From: Obesumbacterium proteus
GTDB lineage: Bacteria; Pseudomonadota; Gammaproteobacteria; Enterobacterales; Enterobacteriaceae
Length of the DNA stretch: 64,000 nucleotides
Reading direction: 5' to 3'
Assembly (NCBI RefSeq): GCF_001586165.1
Contig: NZ_CP014608.1
Span: 4,092,001 to 4,156,000, forward strand
Position 1 is the stretch's first letter. Each line of letters opens with the position of its first letter. A program made the position numbers and the translations under genes. Shown in pieces: positions 35,735-43,438 of this stretch. The notes beneath the pieces were generated by a model. The model did no database searches. It was not told where the DNA came from and worked only from the letters and a program-made list of their open reading frames with translations.

Positions 35735-37104
35735 AGCTCGGTATCACAGGCAAGCTGTTTCTTGCCATTTTCTCCACCTGCATTCTGGTGTTGATCACGA
35801 TGCACTGGGGCGTGCGCGTGAGTTTCGAGCGCGGCTTTATTGACTACATCAAGCACGGCAATGAGCAGCGGGTGCGGTTGTTAGCCTCTGAGCTGGAAGA
35901 GCGCTACGCGCAGGCCGGAAGCTGGCGCTTTCTTCGCCATAACGACCGCGTCATTTTCCAGATCATGCATAACATTGAGCAAAGCAACGAAGGCAACGAT
36001 ACGCTGCCTCCGCACGGCTGGCGCACGCCGTTTTGGGTGATTGATAGCAATAATCGTAAAATGGTTGGGCCACCGGGCGAAATCCCCACCGAAGGCACTC
36101 GCCAACCGGTCACGTACCAAGGGAACACGGTGGGATGGGTGGTCACCACGCCGCCGGAGCGTTTAACGCGGAATACCGATATCAACTTCGATTTGCAGCA
36201 ACGGCGAACCAGCTGGCTGATTGTGGCGCTGGCGACGCTGCTGGCGGCGGGCGTTACCTGGGCACTATCACGCAGTATGCTGGCTCCGGTTAAGCGCTTG
36301 GTCGACGCCATGCATCGACTCGCCGCCGGTAATTTTTCTACCCGCGTTGAAGTGGAATCACGCGACGAATTGGGCAAGCTGGCGCAAGACTTCAACCAGC
36401 TCGCCATCACGCTGGAAAAAAATGAGCATATTCGCCGCGCGCTCATGGCCGACGTTTCCCATGAGCTACGCACGCCGCTGGCGGTGCTGCGCGGTGAATT
36501 AGAAGCGATGCAAGACGGCGTTCGCCAAATGACGCAGGATTCATTGGCATCGTTGCAGGCCGAAGTGAGTACGTTAACCAAGCTGGTTAATGACCTGCAT
36601 CAGCTCTCAATGTCTGACGCAGGTGCCCTTGCCTATCGCAAAGAGCACATTGACGTCATTCATCTGGTGCAAATCGCCGCTAGCGCATTCCACGACCGTT
36701 TCTCAATGAAAAACATCGCGCTTTCGCTCGACCTGCCCGAAAAAGCCGGTGTGTTTGGCGATCCCGATCGCTTACTCCAGCTGTTCAATAATTTATTCGA
36801 AAATAGCCTGCGGTATACTGATGGCAATGGGCAACTTAAGGTACAAGGTCAAATCCGTGATACCTATTTGCAGCTTTATTGGCAAGACAGCGCCCCCGGC
36901 GTGACCGATGAGCAGCTTCAGAAAATATTTGAACGTTTTTATCGAGCCGAAGGTTCGCGCAACCGCGCCAGCGGCGGCTCCGGTTTAGGATTATCTATCT
37001 GCCAAAATATAGTCGAAGCGCACGGCGGACAAATGACCGCAGAGCATTCGCCGCTGGGAGGCTTAACCATCAGCCTGCAACTGCCGCTTGATACAGAAAG
37101 CTAA
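35731..37104 (+). CDS. baeS: Envelope-stress sensor kinase BaeS
   Basis: Inner-membrane histidine kinase responding to envelope damage from indole, tannins, zinc or misfolded pilins and activating BaeR. It has 457 residues. Helix 1 is near residues 10-28, a periplasmic sensor of about 140 residues follows, and helix 2 is near 160-180. A HAMP domain (RSMLAPVKRLVDAMHRLAAGNF) precedes the phosphoacceptor DVSHELRTPLAVLRGELE with His244. An N box (LFNNLFENSLRYT) and GGSGLGLSICQNIVEAHGG complete the ATPase. It is coupled to mdtD (ATGA overlap); baeR begins 16 bases after its stop. Confidence 0.94.
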   Translation: MKLGITGKLFLAIFSTCILVLITMHWGVRVSFERGFIDYIKHGNEQRVRLLASELEERYAQAGSWRFLRHNDRVIFQIMHNIEQSNEGNDTLPPHGWRTPFWVIDSNNRKMVGPPGEIPTEGTRQPVTYQGNTVGWVVTTPPERLTRNTDINFDLQQRRTSWLIVALATLLAAGVTWALSRSMLAPVKRLVDAMHRLAAGNFSTRVEVESRDELGKLAQDFNQLAITLEKNEHIRRALMADVSHELRTPLAVLRGELEAMQDGVRQMTQDSLASLQAEVSTLTKLVNDLHQLSMSDAGALAYRKEHIDVIHLVQIAASAFHDRFSMKNIALSLDLPEKAGVFGDPDRLLQLFNNLFENSLRYTDGNGQLKVQGQIRDTYLQLYWQDSAPGVTDEQLQKIFERFYRAEGSRNRASGGSGLGLSICQNIVEAHGGQMTAEHSPLGGLTISLQLPLDTES

Positions 37105-37120
37105 GAGGAAGGTAATGGGT

Positions 37121-37846
37121 ATGAACAGTATTGCTGGAAGCATGGACGTTGATCCCGCAGGACAACGGGTGTTGATCGTTGAAGACGAACCTAAGCTAGG
37201 ACAACTGCTGATCGACTATCTGACCGCTGGCGGCTATCAGCCCCATCTGCTGGCGGATGGAAATCAGGTATTGCCCTATGTTCATCAAACACCACCGGAT
37301 TTAATTCTGCTGGACCTAATGCTGCCCGGCACCGATGGTTTAACGCTGTGCCGCGAGATCCGCCGCTTCTCTGACGTTCCGATTGTGATGGTAACGGCGA
37401 AAATTGAAGAAATAGACCGCCTGCTGGGGCTGGAAATTGGTGCCGATGACTATATCTGCAAGCCTTACAGCCCGCGAGAAGTCGTGGCGCGCGTCAAAAC
37501 CATTTTGCGTCGCTGCGTGCGCCAAAATGAAACAAACGCCGAACCGGTTCTGATCATCGATGAAAACCGCTATCAAGCCAGTTTTAAAGAGCAGCTGCTA
37601 GATTTAACGCCTGCCGAATTTCGTCTCTTGAAAACATTGGCAACGCAGCCCGGCACCGTGCTATCACGCGAGCAACTGCTCAATCATCTGTACGATGATT
37701 ACCGCGTCGTCACCGACCGTACCGTGGATAGCCACATTAAAAACTTACGGCGTAAATTGGAGCAGCTCGAAAACGGCGAGCCGTTTATTCGCTCGGTTTA
37801 CGGCATCGGTTACCGCTGGGAAGGCGCACCGTGTAAAGTGCTGTAA
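37121..37846 (+). CDS. baeR: Response regulator BaeR
   Basis: OmpR-type response regulator activating mdtABC, acrD and spy in E. coli. The receiver domain has the phosphoacceptor Asp65 in LILLDLMLPGTDG and Lys in ICKPYSPREV; the winged helix has LTPAEFRLLKTL and ends in VYGIGYRWE. Three in-frame ATGs compete. The one at 37121 was chosen because AGGAAGG lies eight bases before it and the product (241 residues) matches E. coli BaeR (240). Starts at 37088 or 37115 would overlap baeS or sit too near the ribosome site. It ends the mdt-bae operon. Confidence 0.94.
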   Translation: MNSIAGSMDVDPAGQRVLIVEDEPKLGQLLIDYLTAGGYQPHLLADGNQVLPYVHQTPPDLILLDLMLPGTDGLTLCREIRRFSDVPIVMVTAKIEEIDRLLGLEIGADDYICKPYSPREVVARVKTILRRCVRQNETNAEPVLIIDENRYQASFKEQLLDLTPAEFRLLKTLATQPGTVLSREQLLNHLYDDYRVVTDRTVDSHIKNLRRKLEQLENGEPFIRSVYGIGYRWEGAPCKVL

Positions 37847-38095
37847 AACCGTCATCATCGCTCTCGCGCCTGTCGCGGGAGCGCCCTTTCTTATCCCTCC
37901 TCCAATCCGGTAAATGCCTGCAAATATCCAGCCATTGTCTATACTTATCCTGATTTATTCAGCGTAAACGGCATCCATCTCACTCTCATTGACGCAGTTA
38001 ATCACTGCAAAACTTATCCGTCATTATTCACGTTGCTAGCGCGGCTAACGCTGACGCGGCATCAAGTATGACGGGGATAGATTAAGGAGATACCC

Positions 38096-38437
38096 ATGGC
38101 AATCGGCTACTACGAAATCAAAAAAGCGAAGAACGGACAGTTCCACTTCAATCTAAAAGCCAGCAATGGAGAGATTATTCTTTCCAGCGAAATGTATGCC
38201 AGTAAGGCATCTGCTGACAACGGTATTGCATCGGTACAGTCAAACTCCCCCGATGAAGCGCAATTTGAGATCAAAAACAGCAGCAGCGATCAGCCGTATT
38301 TCATTCTCAAAGCGAAGAATCATCAGGTGATTGGCACCAGTGAAATGTATAGCTCTGAGAGTGCAGCACGCAAAGGCGTGCAGTCGGTGGTGAAAAACGG
38401 TGCAACGACGGATATCAGAGATTTGACGCACGGATAG
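38096..38437 (+). CDS. yegP: DUF1508 protein YegP
   Basis: Small soluble protein (113 residues; E. coli YegP 110) built of two tandem DUF1508 repeats of about 50 residues. Each has the pattern F-x-F-x-L-K-A-x-N-x-(E/Q)-(I/V)-I-x-(S/T)-S-E-M-Y: FHFNLKASNGEIILSSEMY and YFILKAKNHQVIGTSEMY. The structural family is known but its biochemical role is not. AAGGAGATACCC gives a strong ribosome site. It follows baeR as in E. coli, separated by 249 bases that include a repeat remnant at 38062-38079. A terminator-like hairpin follows the gene. Confidence 0.92.
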   Translation: MAIGYYEIKKAKNGQFHFNLKASNGEIILSSEMYASKASADNGIASVQSNSPDEAQFEIKNSSSDQPYFILKAKNHQVIGTSEMYSSESAARKGVQSVVKNGATTDIRDLTHG

Positions 38438-38477
38438 CCGCCCTCTTAGCGTCTATTCAGTCCTAAAATAGAATGAG

Positions 38478-38510
38478 TGCTCTCCCTTAACGGGGGAGCA
38501 TTGATTTTTT
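38478..38510 (+). terminator. Terminator after yegP
   Basis: TGCTCTCCC at 38478-38486 pairs (one G-T) with GGGGGAGCA at 38492-38500 over a five-base loop, then TTGATTTTTT. A good intrinsic terminator. Confidence 0.85.
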
Positions 38511-38818
38511 AAGCCTATCGAATATATATCCCAAGTCAGACATTTAACTATTGAATATATATAAAACTTCTTACACCTTTCTCATTGCCTGATAAAGAAT
38601 CAAGCGTAACGTTATGTTTTATCATTAGCTCTACCCATGAAACATGAGAGTACTTAATGCGTTATTAAATAAACAACTAATAAATATTCCATTTTTAATT
38701 AGCTTCATAGAAAAAGCTAACGATTACATATCTTTTAATATTTAAAATGTCTATCGCTATCCAGATAAATAATAAATAGATAGCCTCTAGAACTCTTAAT
38801 AGTTGAAGGAATAATACA
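38511..38818. other. AT-rich gap before the PAAR gene
   Basis: About 300 strongly AT-rich bases with no supportable gene. It should hold the promoter of the PAAR-effector gene. A GAAGGA ribosome site lies at its end. The abrupt drop in GC after the yegP terminator marks the left edge of the accessory islet. Confidence 0.6.
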
Positions 38819-40249
38819 ATGAGCATAGGACGCTTTATCGTTATGGGCGACAAAACAACATGTGGCGGTGTTGTTCTTGAAGGCGACCCTAATCAAACCA
38901 TCATGGGTAAACCAACGGCATGTGAAGGGCATAAAGTCACATGTGGTAAAGATGGTAAGGTTTATGTCATCAAAGGTGGGATTAGCGGTTACTGGATTAT
39001 GTCTCCGAGAGCCGCCGGAGATTTAGACAGCTATTCTACCTGTAGCTGCCGTGCTAGGCTGATACCATCAAGCTCGGCGATGACCTATGAACATGTATCA
39101 TCAACGCTTGGAGCCTCGCATAGCGCTATAGAGCCAGAAGAGCCTATGCAATATGCTCAATCAGCCAAAAAAGCTAACCATTCTGAGTTTGTCCCGAAAG
39201 ACCCTGAACCGCAAGTAGAGCCACAACCAGAACCTCGTCAGACGGTAGATGCAGGGTTTTGTGTTGTGGAGATCCCATCTAATCCCAAAGAGTACGGCGA
39301 TGAAAAAATATTTCGTGATCCACCAGCGGGAACACGTGAGCTGTATGATTCATTAAACGGTAGCGGTCGGCTTAAAACGGGTTCAATTTTGTTGGTTGTT
39401 GATCCCCTCAAACAAGATCCGCACCAAATCGCCACGCTGCAAAAAGCAAAAGCCAGAGTTGACGCAGCACTTGCGCCACTCACAGATGAAGAAGCTGATT
39501 TCTTGTATAAATATCGAGGGCCGATTGATATCTTTACTTCGTTTGGCAACGGAACATTAGGTATGTTGTCCGAAGTTGGTAAAGCCTATTTTGTAGAGAT
39601 AAATAAAACACTCATGAGAATTCAGGAAACCTATAAAAACGCATACATAACTCGTGGCGCTTTAATAGGACAACAATTTTATGCTGAACGAGAAGTGCAT
39701 TTTAAGCAGTTAGATATTCTTTTAAACCGTTTTATTAAGACACAACTTAATATGCCCCAATACGAAAGTATTAAAAGAACGTTAGGTTTATCGAGCCGCT
39801 CAATCATGCATCAATGGAACCAAAGCGGCGTAAGCGGTATCGAAGGATATGCCACCTTTATTGAAAATTCAGCAAAATTAATCAAGGGGATGAAGACGCT
39901 AGGCTATATCGGTATTGCGCTAGATTTCGGCAATACCAGCAATACCGTTTATGACTCCTGTAGCGTTGGACGAAAGGATAAATGTACTAAGGCTGCATTT
40001 GTGGAGTATTCAAGATTTGCTGGGAGCACTGGTTTTGGAGCCGTAGGAGGACAGGCTGTAGGCTTCGGATCAATGTCTTTGTGTATGTGGGGGTTAGGTT
40101 TGGCTACGGCAGAAGTCGGAGGGGCTGGTGCTTTACTCTGTACTGCTGTTGGCGTAGTAGGTGGAATAGCTGGAGGAACAAAAGTGGGGCAATATGGAGG
40201 AGATATAGGGGAAACAATCGGATATAAACTATATGAAATTACATACTGA
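38819..40249 (+). CDS. PAAR-domain protein with hydrophobic C-terminus, probable T6SS effector
   Basis: A 476-residue protein. Residues 1-85 form a PAAR-like spike domain: start MSIGRFIVMGDKTTCGG, possible metal ligands Cys15, Cys35, His38, Cys42, and the closing STCSCRARLIPSS typical of enterobacterial PAAR proteins. Residues 85-145 are a Pro/Glu/Gln linker (VEPQPEPRQ). Residues 145-400 are an alpha-helical region (RVDAALAPLTDEEADFLYKY). The last 75 residues are a Gly/Ala-rich hydrophobic segment (VGGAGALLCTAVGVVGGIAGG) able to insert in membranes. PAAR proteins cap the VgrG spike of type VI secretion and carry toxins. The hydrophobic tail and the membrane-type neighbour suggest a pore-forming or membrane-disrupting toxin; that is inference. 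No VgrG, Hcp or Eag chaperone gene is present. AT-rich, acquired between yegP and trhP. Confidence 0.8.
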   Translation: MSIGRFIVMGDKTTCGGVVLEGDPNQTIMGKPTACEGHKVTCGKDGKVYVIKGGISGYWIMSPRAAGDLDSYSTCSCRARLIPSSSAMTYEHVSSTLGASHSAIEPEEPMQYAQSAKKANHSEFVPKDPEPQVEPQPEPRQTVDAGFCVVEIPSNPKEYGDEKIFRDPPAGTRELYDSLNGSGRLKTGSILLVVDPLKQDPHQIATLQKAKARVDAALAPLTDEEADFLYKYRGPIDIFTSFGNGTLGMLSEVGKAYFVEINKTLMRIQETYKNAYITRGALIGQQFYAEREVHFKQLDILLNRFIKTQLNMPQYESIKRTLGLSSRSIMHQWNQSGVSGIEGYATFIENSAKLIKGMKTLGYIGIALDFGNTSNTVYDSCSVGRKDKCTKAAFVEYSRFAGSTGFGAVGGQAVGFGSMSLCMWGLGLATAEVGGAGALLCTAVGVVGGIAGGTKVGQYGGDIGETIGYKLYEITY

Positions 40250-40655
40250 CTTACCTTTTATCGTAGTTTTGCTAAGTTTCTTCATTACGCTATTAGCGGT
40301 AATTATATATGTTATATTCTCATACCTAAATGATAAAAGGTTTAAAATGGTATGTGATTTATATGAAAAAGAGGTAGGAGTGCTACCATTAGCGACCCTT
40401 CTTTTAAAGGATAGTAATACATTGTGGTTCATTTCTGGATATACTCAAAAGATGATGTTTATTGTGCTCCCATTAATTTTCAAAAAAAATTCTTTTCTTA
40501 ATAGTCAGTACAGTAGCAAACACTATGATTTCATAAATAGTTTGCCAAAAGAAATTAAAATTTGGTTCTATTCAGAACAGATAATTGTAGCCATCGGGAT
40601 TGTGTCCGCTTGTATATGTATGTTTGTCTATTATATATACTGGACACACAATTAA
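40233..40655 (+). CDS. Small membrane protein, probable immunity partner of the PAAR effector
   Basis: A 140-residue protein I do not recognise by family. It has a strong transmembrane helix at residues 9-31 (FIVVLLSFFITLLAVIIYVIF), a weaker hydrophobic stretch near 65-83, and another helix near 112-136 (IIVAIGIVSACICMFVYYIYW). Its start lies inside the last 17 bases of the PAAR gene in another frame, so it depends on that gene's translation; the ribosome site is weak. Effector genes followed at once by a small membrane protein are the usual toxin-immunity arrangement, and inner-membrane immunity proteins protect against membrane-targeting toxins. Very AT-rich, no clear terminator. Confidence 0.7.
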   Translation: MKLHTDLPFIVVLLSFFITLLAVIIYVIFSYLNDKRFKMVCDLYEKEVGVLPLATLLLKDSNTLWFISGYTQKMMFIVLPLIFKKNSFLNSQYSSKHYDFINSLPKEIKIWFYSEQIIVAIGIVSACICMFVYYIYWTHN

Positions 40656-41095
40656 TCTAATGCATATAATTAAATGATGACGATTGATAGTTCACAAAGC
40701 ATGAGGCATAAATTAGAAAATAAAACGATCGTTGATTTTTGATTAATTAATTTATTATTTATATTTATGCCTGTAATCGACTTTAATGATGCATATTCAG
40801 TGTTAAATAAAAAATAATCATAATTGATAAAAATTCAATTTCGTGACTTTGTGATATAAGTCGCTTTATAAAAAACAATAATAACAAAGTCGACGCATTG
40901 CAGTACTTAATACATTTTTTATAAAAACCCATTCTAATCAAAGCCCTCAAATATACGTATATTAGCAATAGCGTTTCAGTCTAATATAAAATGAAAGCAT
41001 ACCTCAGCGTTTTAATAAAAACTCAAAAAGATGTTTAAGTTCACAATTTAACGAAAATAATGCTGATGTAATTATCTCTCAAACAAGGAGATATT
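40656..41095. other. AT-rich gene-free stretch in the islet
   Basis: About 440 bases, very AT-rich, without a convincing frame. It contains a 14-base palindrome AATATACGTATATT at 40950-40963. It probably holds the lost promoter region of the PTS gene stump that follows. Confidence 0.55.
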
Positions 41096-41173
41096 ATGAA
41101 GCAGCCAAACATTTGGTTAACTCGAATTGATAACAGATTAGTTCATGGGAAAATTCAATCAGTGCCAATCTGA
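41096..41173 (+). pseudogene. N-terminal stump of a mannose/sorbose-family PTS IIB gene
   Basis: A perfect ribosome site (AAGGAGATATT) precedes ATG and 25 codons reading MKQPNIWLTRIDNRLVHGKI..., then a TGA. NIWLTRIDNRLVHG matches the start of IIB proteins of the mannose-fructose-sorbose PTS family (AgaV/SorB type, RIDxRLIHGQV), and His17 is the residue that is phosphorylated there. The match stops after HGK and nothing further of the usual 155 or so residues follows, so this is what remains after a deletion. Whether the short peptide is still made is unknown. Confidence 0.72.
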
Positions 41174-41313
41174 TTATATTGATACACAAGGAGAAAAGTT
41201 GATCAAATTCTTATGCACACCAATACGCTCTTCGGCTCTCTCTGACCTAAGCAGCTACAGGCTATCACGGGGCTAACCAAGCCATAAGATCAACCCAAAT
41301 GCCCCCACATTCA

Positions 41314-41342
41314 TTGTGCTCCCTCGCCGAACCCTCTATAAT
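41314..41342 (+). promoter_or_regulatory. Promoter of trhP
   Basis: TTGTGC at 41314-41319 and TATAAT at 41337-41342 with exactly 17 bases between. Transcription should begin near 41349, so translation from any earlier in-frame start is unlikely and the ATG at 41412 is the true start. Confidence 0.75.
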
Positions 41343-41353
41343 GCCCGCCTTCA

Positions 41354-41371
41354 CTGTACCTACAGGTACAG
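41354..41371 (+). promoter_or_regulatory. Hairpin in the predicted trhP 5' leader
   Basis: CTGTACCT and AGGTACAG form an eight-base-pair stem over a two-base centre, within a few bases of the predicted transcription start and 40 bases before the ATG. It could be an operator or a 5'-end stabilising stem. Confidence 0.4.
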
Positions 41372-41411
41372 ACTGACTTGTGATCAGACCTTTAAAGAGA
41401 AATACAAACCT

Positions 41412-42782
41412 ATGTTTACTCCGGAATTACTCTCTCCGGCCGGTACGCTGAAAAACATGCGTTATGCGTTCGCCTATGGCGCAGATGCTGTTTATGCCGG
41501 TCAACCTCGTTATAGCCTGCGTGTCCGCAACAACGAATTCAACCATGAGAATCTTGCCCTCGGCATCAACGAAGCGCATGCGCTGGGTAAAAAATTCTAC
41601 GTGGTGGTGAATATCGCACCGCACAACGCCAAACTGAAAACCTTCCTACGTGACCTCAAACCGGTCATCGAAATGGGGCCGGACGCGCTGATTATGTCCG
41701 ATCCAGGGTTGATTTCCATGGTGCGCGAAGCCTTCCCTGAGATGGCAATTCATCTTTCCGTACAGGCAAACGCGGTTAACTGGGCGACGGTAAAATTCTG
41801 GAAGCAAATGGGGCTAACCCGCGTGATCCTGTCGCGCGAGCTTTCTCTGGAAGAAATTGAAGAAATTCGCCAGCAGGTTCCTGATATGGAGCTTGAAATC
41901 TTTGTGCATGGCGCACTGTGCATGGCCTATTCTGGCCGCTGCCTGCTTTCCGGCTATATCAACAAGCGTGACCCTAATCAGGGTACCTGCACCAACGCCT
42001 GCCGTTGGGAATATAAAGTTCAGGAAGGCAAAGAAGATACCGTTGGCAATATCGTTCACGTTCATGAACCGATCCCTGTCACCGAAGTGCCTGCCGAGCC
42101 AACGCTGGGTATCGGCGCGCCGACCGATAAAGTCTTTATGTTAGAAGAAGCGATGCGTCCAGGTGAATACATGAGCGCATTCGAAGACGAACACGGCACC
42201 TACATCATGAACTCCAAGGACCTGCGCGCCATCCAGCACGTTGAGCGCCTGACCCAAATGGGCGTTCATTCATTGAAAATTGAAGGCCGTACTAAGTCTT
42301 TCTACTACGTCGCTCGTACCGCTCAAGTATACCGTCGCGCAATTGATGACGCCGTAGCGGGTAAACCATTCGACCCAACGTTGCTCACCACGCTGGAAGC
42401 GTTGGCGCACCGTGGCTACACCGAAGGTTTCCTACGTCGCCACGTGCATGAAGATCAGCAAAACTACGACTACGGCTATTCTGTATCCGATCGCCAGCAG
42501 TTTGTTGGTGAACTGACAGGCGCACGCCGTGATGGATATGCCGAAGTCCTCGTGAAGAATAAGTTCACCCTAGGCGACAGCGTTGAAATGATGACGCCAA
42601 AAGGCAACGTTCAGTTCACGCTTGAAGCGATGCAAAATAAGAAAGGCGAGCCAACCCAAGTTGCACCTGGAGACGGGCATATTGTCTATATCCCAGTTCC
42701 TGATGATTTGGATCTTGAATTCGCGTTATTGATGCGTAATTTGGCGGGCACTGATACGCGCAATCCGCATACCGCAGCGTAA
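41412..42782 (+). CDS. trhP: tRNA hydroxylation protein TrhP (YegQ)
   Basis: Peptidase U32-family protein needed for forming 5-hydroxyuridine at position 34 of tRNAs under aerobic growth, using prephenate-derived metabolism; it also neighbours yegP in E. coli. The U32 signature (E-x-F-x-x-G-A-L-C-x4-G-x-C-x-x-S) is present around residues 162-181 as EIFVHGALCMAYSGRC. Further cysteines of the motif NQGTCTNACRWEY probably bind an iron-sulfur cluster. With the start at 41412 it has 456 residues (E. coli 453), beginning MFTPELLSPAGTLKNMRYAFAYGADAVY. A strong terminator follows. Confidence 0.95.
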   Translation: MFTPELLSPAGTLKNMRYAFAYGADAVYAGQPRYSLRVRNNEFNHENLALGINEAHALGKKFYVVVNIAPHNAKLKTFLRDLKPVIEMGPDALIMSDPGLISMVREAFPEMAIHLSVQANAVNWATVKFWKQMGLTRVILSRELSLEEIEEIRQQVPDMELEIFVHGALCMAYSGRCLLSGYINKRDPNQGTCTNACRWEYKVQEGKEDTVGNIVHVHEPIPVTEVPAEPTLGIGAPTDKVFMLEEAMRPGEYMSAFEDEHGTYIMNSKDLRAIQHVERLTQMGVHSLKIEGRTKSFYYVARTAQVYRRAIDDAVAGKPFDPTLLTTLEALAHRGYTEGFLRRHVHEDQQNYDYGYSVSDRQQFVGELTGARRDGYAEVLVKNKFTLGDSVEMMTPKGNVQFTLEAMQNKKGEPTQVAPGDGHIVYIPVPDDLDLEFALLMRNLAGTDTRNPHTAA

Positions 42783-42803
42783 TTCGACCCACGAAACGCC
42801 AAG

Positions 42804-42838
42804 GCGTAGCTTATTTCTTATAAGCTGCGCTTTTTTTT
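42804..42838 (+). terminator. Terminator after trhP
   Basis: GCGTAGCTTAT at 42804-42814 pairs with ATAAGCTGCGC at 42820-42830 (one mismatch), followed by eight T residues. Confidence 0.92.
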
Positions 42839-42910
42839 ATCTCTTTTTGTACTTAATATTTCGAATACAAGATTAAGATCACACTTAAACTTATCGTATA
42901 TAGATATTAT

Positions 42911-42996
42911 TGAGTCGCAAAAAGATATAACGAAAAAGCAATACTAGGAACCACCTCCTTGCCAGCCCAATCTCCCTTGGGCTGGTTTTCTTTTTT
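42911..42996 (+). ncRNA. cyaR: Small regulatory RNA CyaR
   Basis: Hfq-dependent sRNA that in E. coli is activated by CRP-cAMP and represses ompX, nadE, luxS and yqaE. The diagnostic unpaired core AGGAACCACCTCCTT is conserved exactly at 42946-42960, followed by the terminator hairpin CCAGCCCAA/TTGGGCTGG with loop TCTCCC and the tail TTTTCTTTTTT. It lies just after trhP (yegQ), its place in E. coli. The 5' end is estimated by alignment (about 36 bases before the core) and fits a -10 like TATAGAT near 42898. A GATCACAC half-site upstream may be CRP. About 86 bases long. Confidence 0.9.
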
Positions 42997-43438
42997 CTTC
43001 CACATTCTATAATCCCCTCGATAAACTATTTAAATCTTTTAATATTTCTATTTTCCGCTCGTCAACCTCTGGCTTGGTTAAATATTTTATCCAATAAAAT
43101 CATTGCATTAGAAAGATAATTACTTTAGTGAAGTAATTTATTTTTCAGATTTTCGCTCTCAGAACTTGGCTAAATTTAAATAATAATGAAAGCAGAAAAT
43201 CGCCTATTACGTTTTTAATTACGCGTTTTACTTAATTAAAGTTTATTTTATATTTAATCAATTCATTTATTCCTTTCAACTGAAACCATTCAGCGCCAGT
43301 TATTGCATTATATTTCCCGATGAGAGCGGTTTCATTAATATTCATTGATGAATGCAATTTATGTGGGTAAAACAGAATGAATATCTATGTTATAACAATG
43401 TAAGAATTGACGTTTTTACCTCTTTCAGGAGATCACAC
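42997..43438. other. AT-rich gap between cyaR and yegS
   Basis: About 440 AT-rich bases with no supported gene. In E. coli this interval has the P2 attachment site and ogrK/yegR; none of these is recognisable here. It must include the yegS promoter. TTTCAGGAG at the end is the yegS ribosome site. Confidence 0.6.

Noticed and set aside
40950..40963. AATATACGTATATT as a specific operator
   Set aside because: Expected by chance in such AT-rich sequence and not near a live gene.
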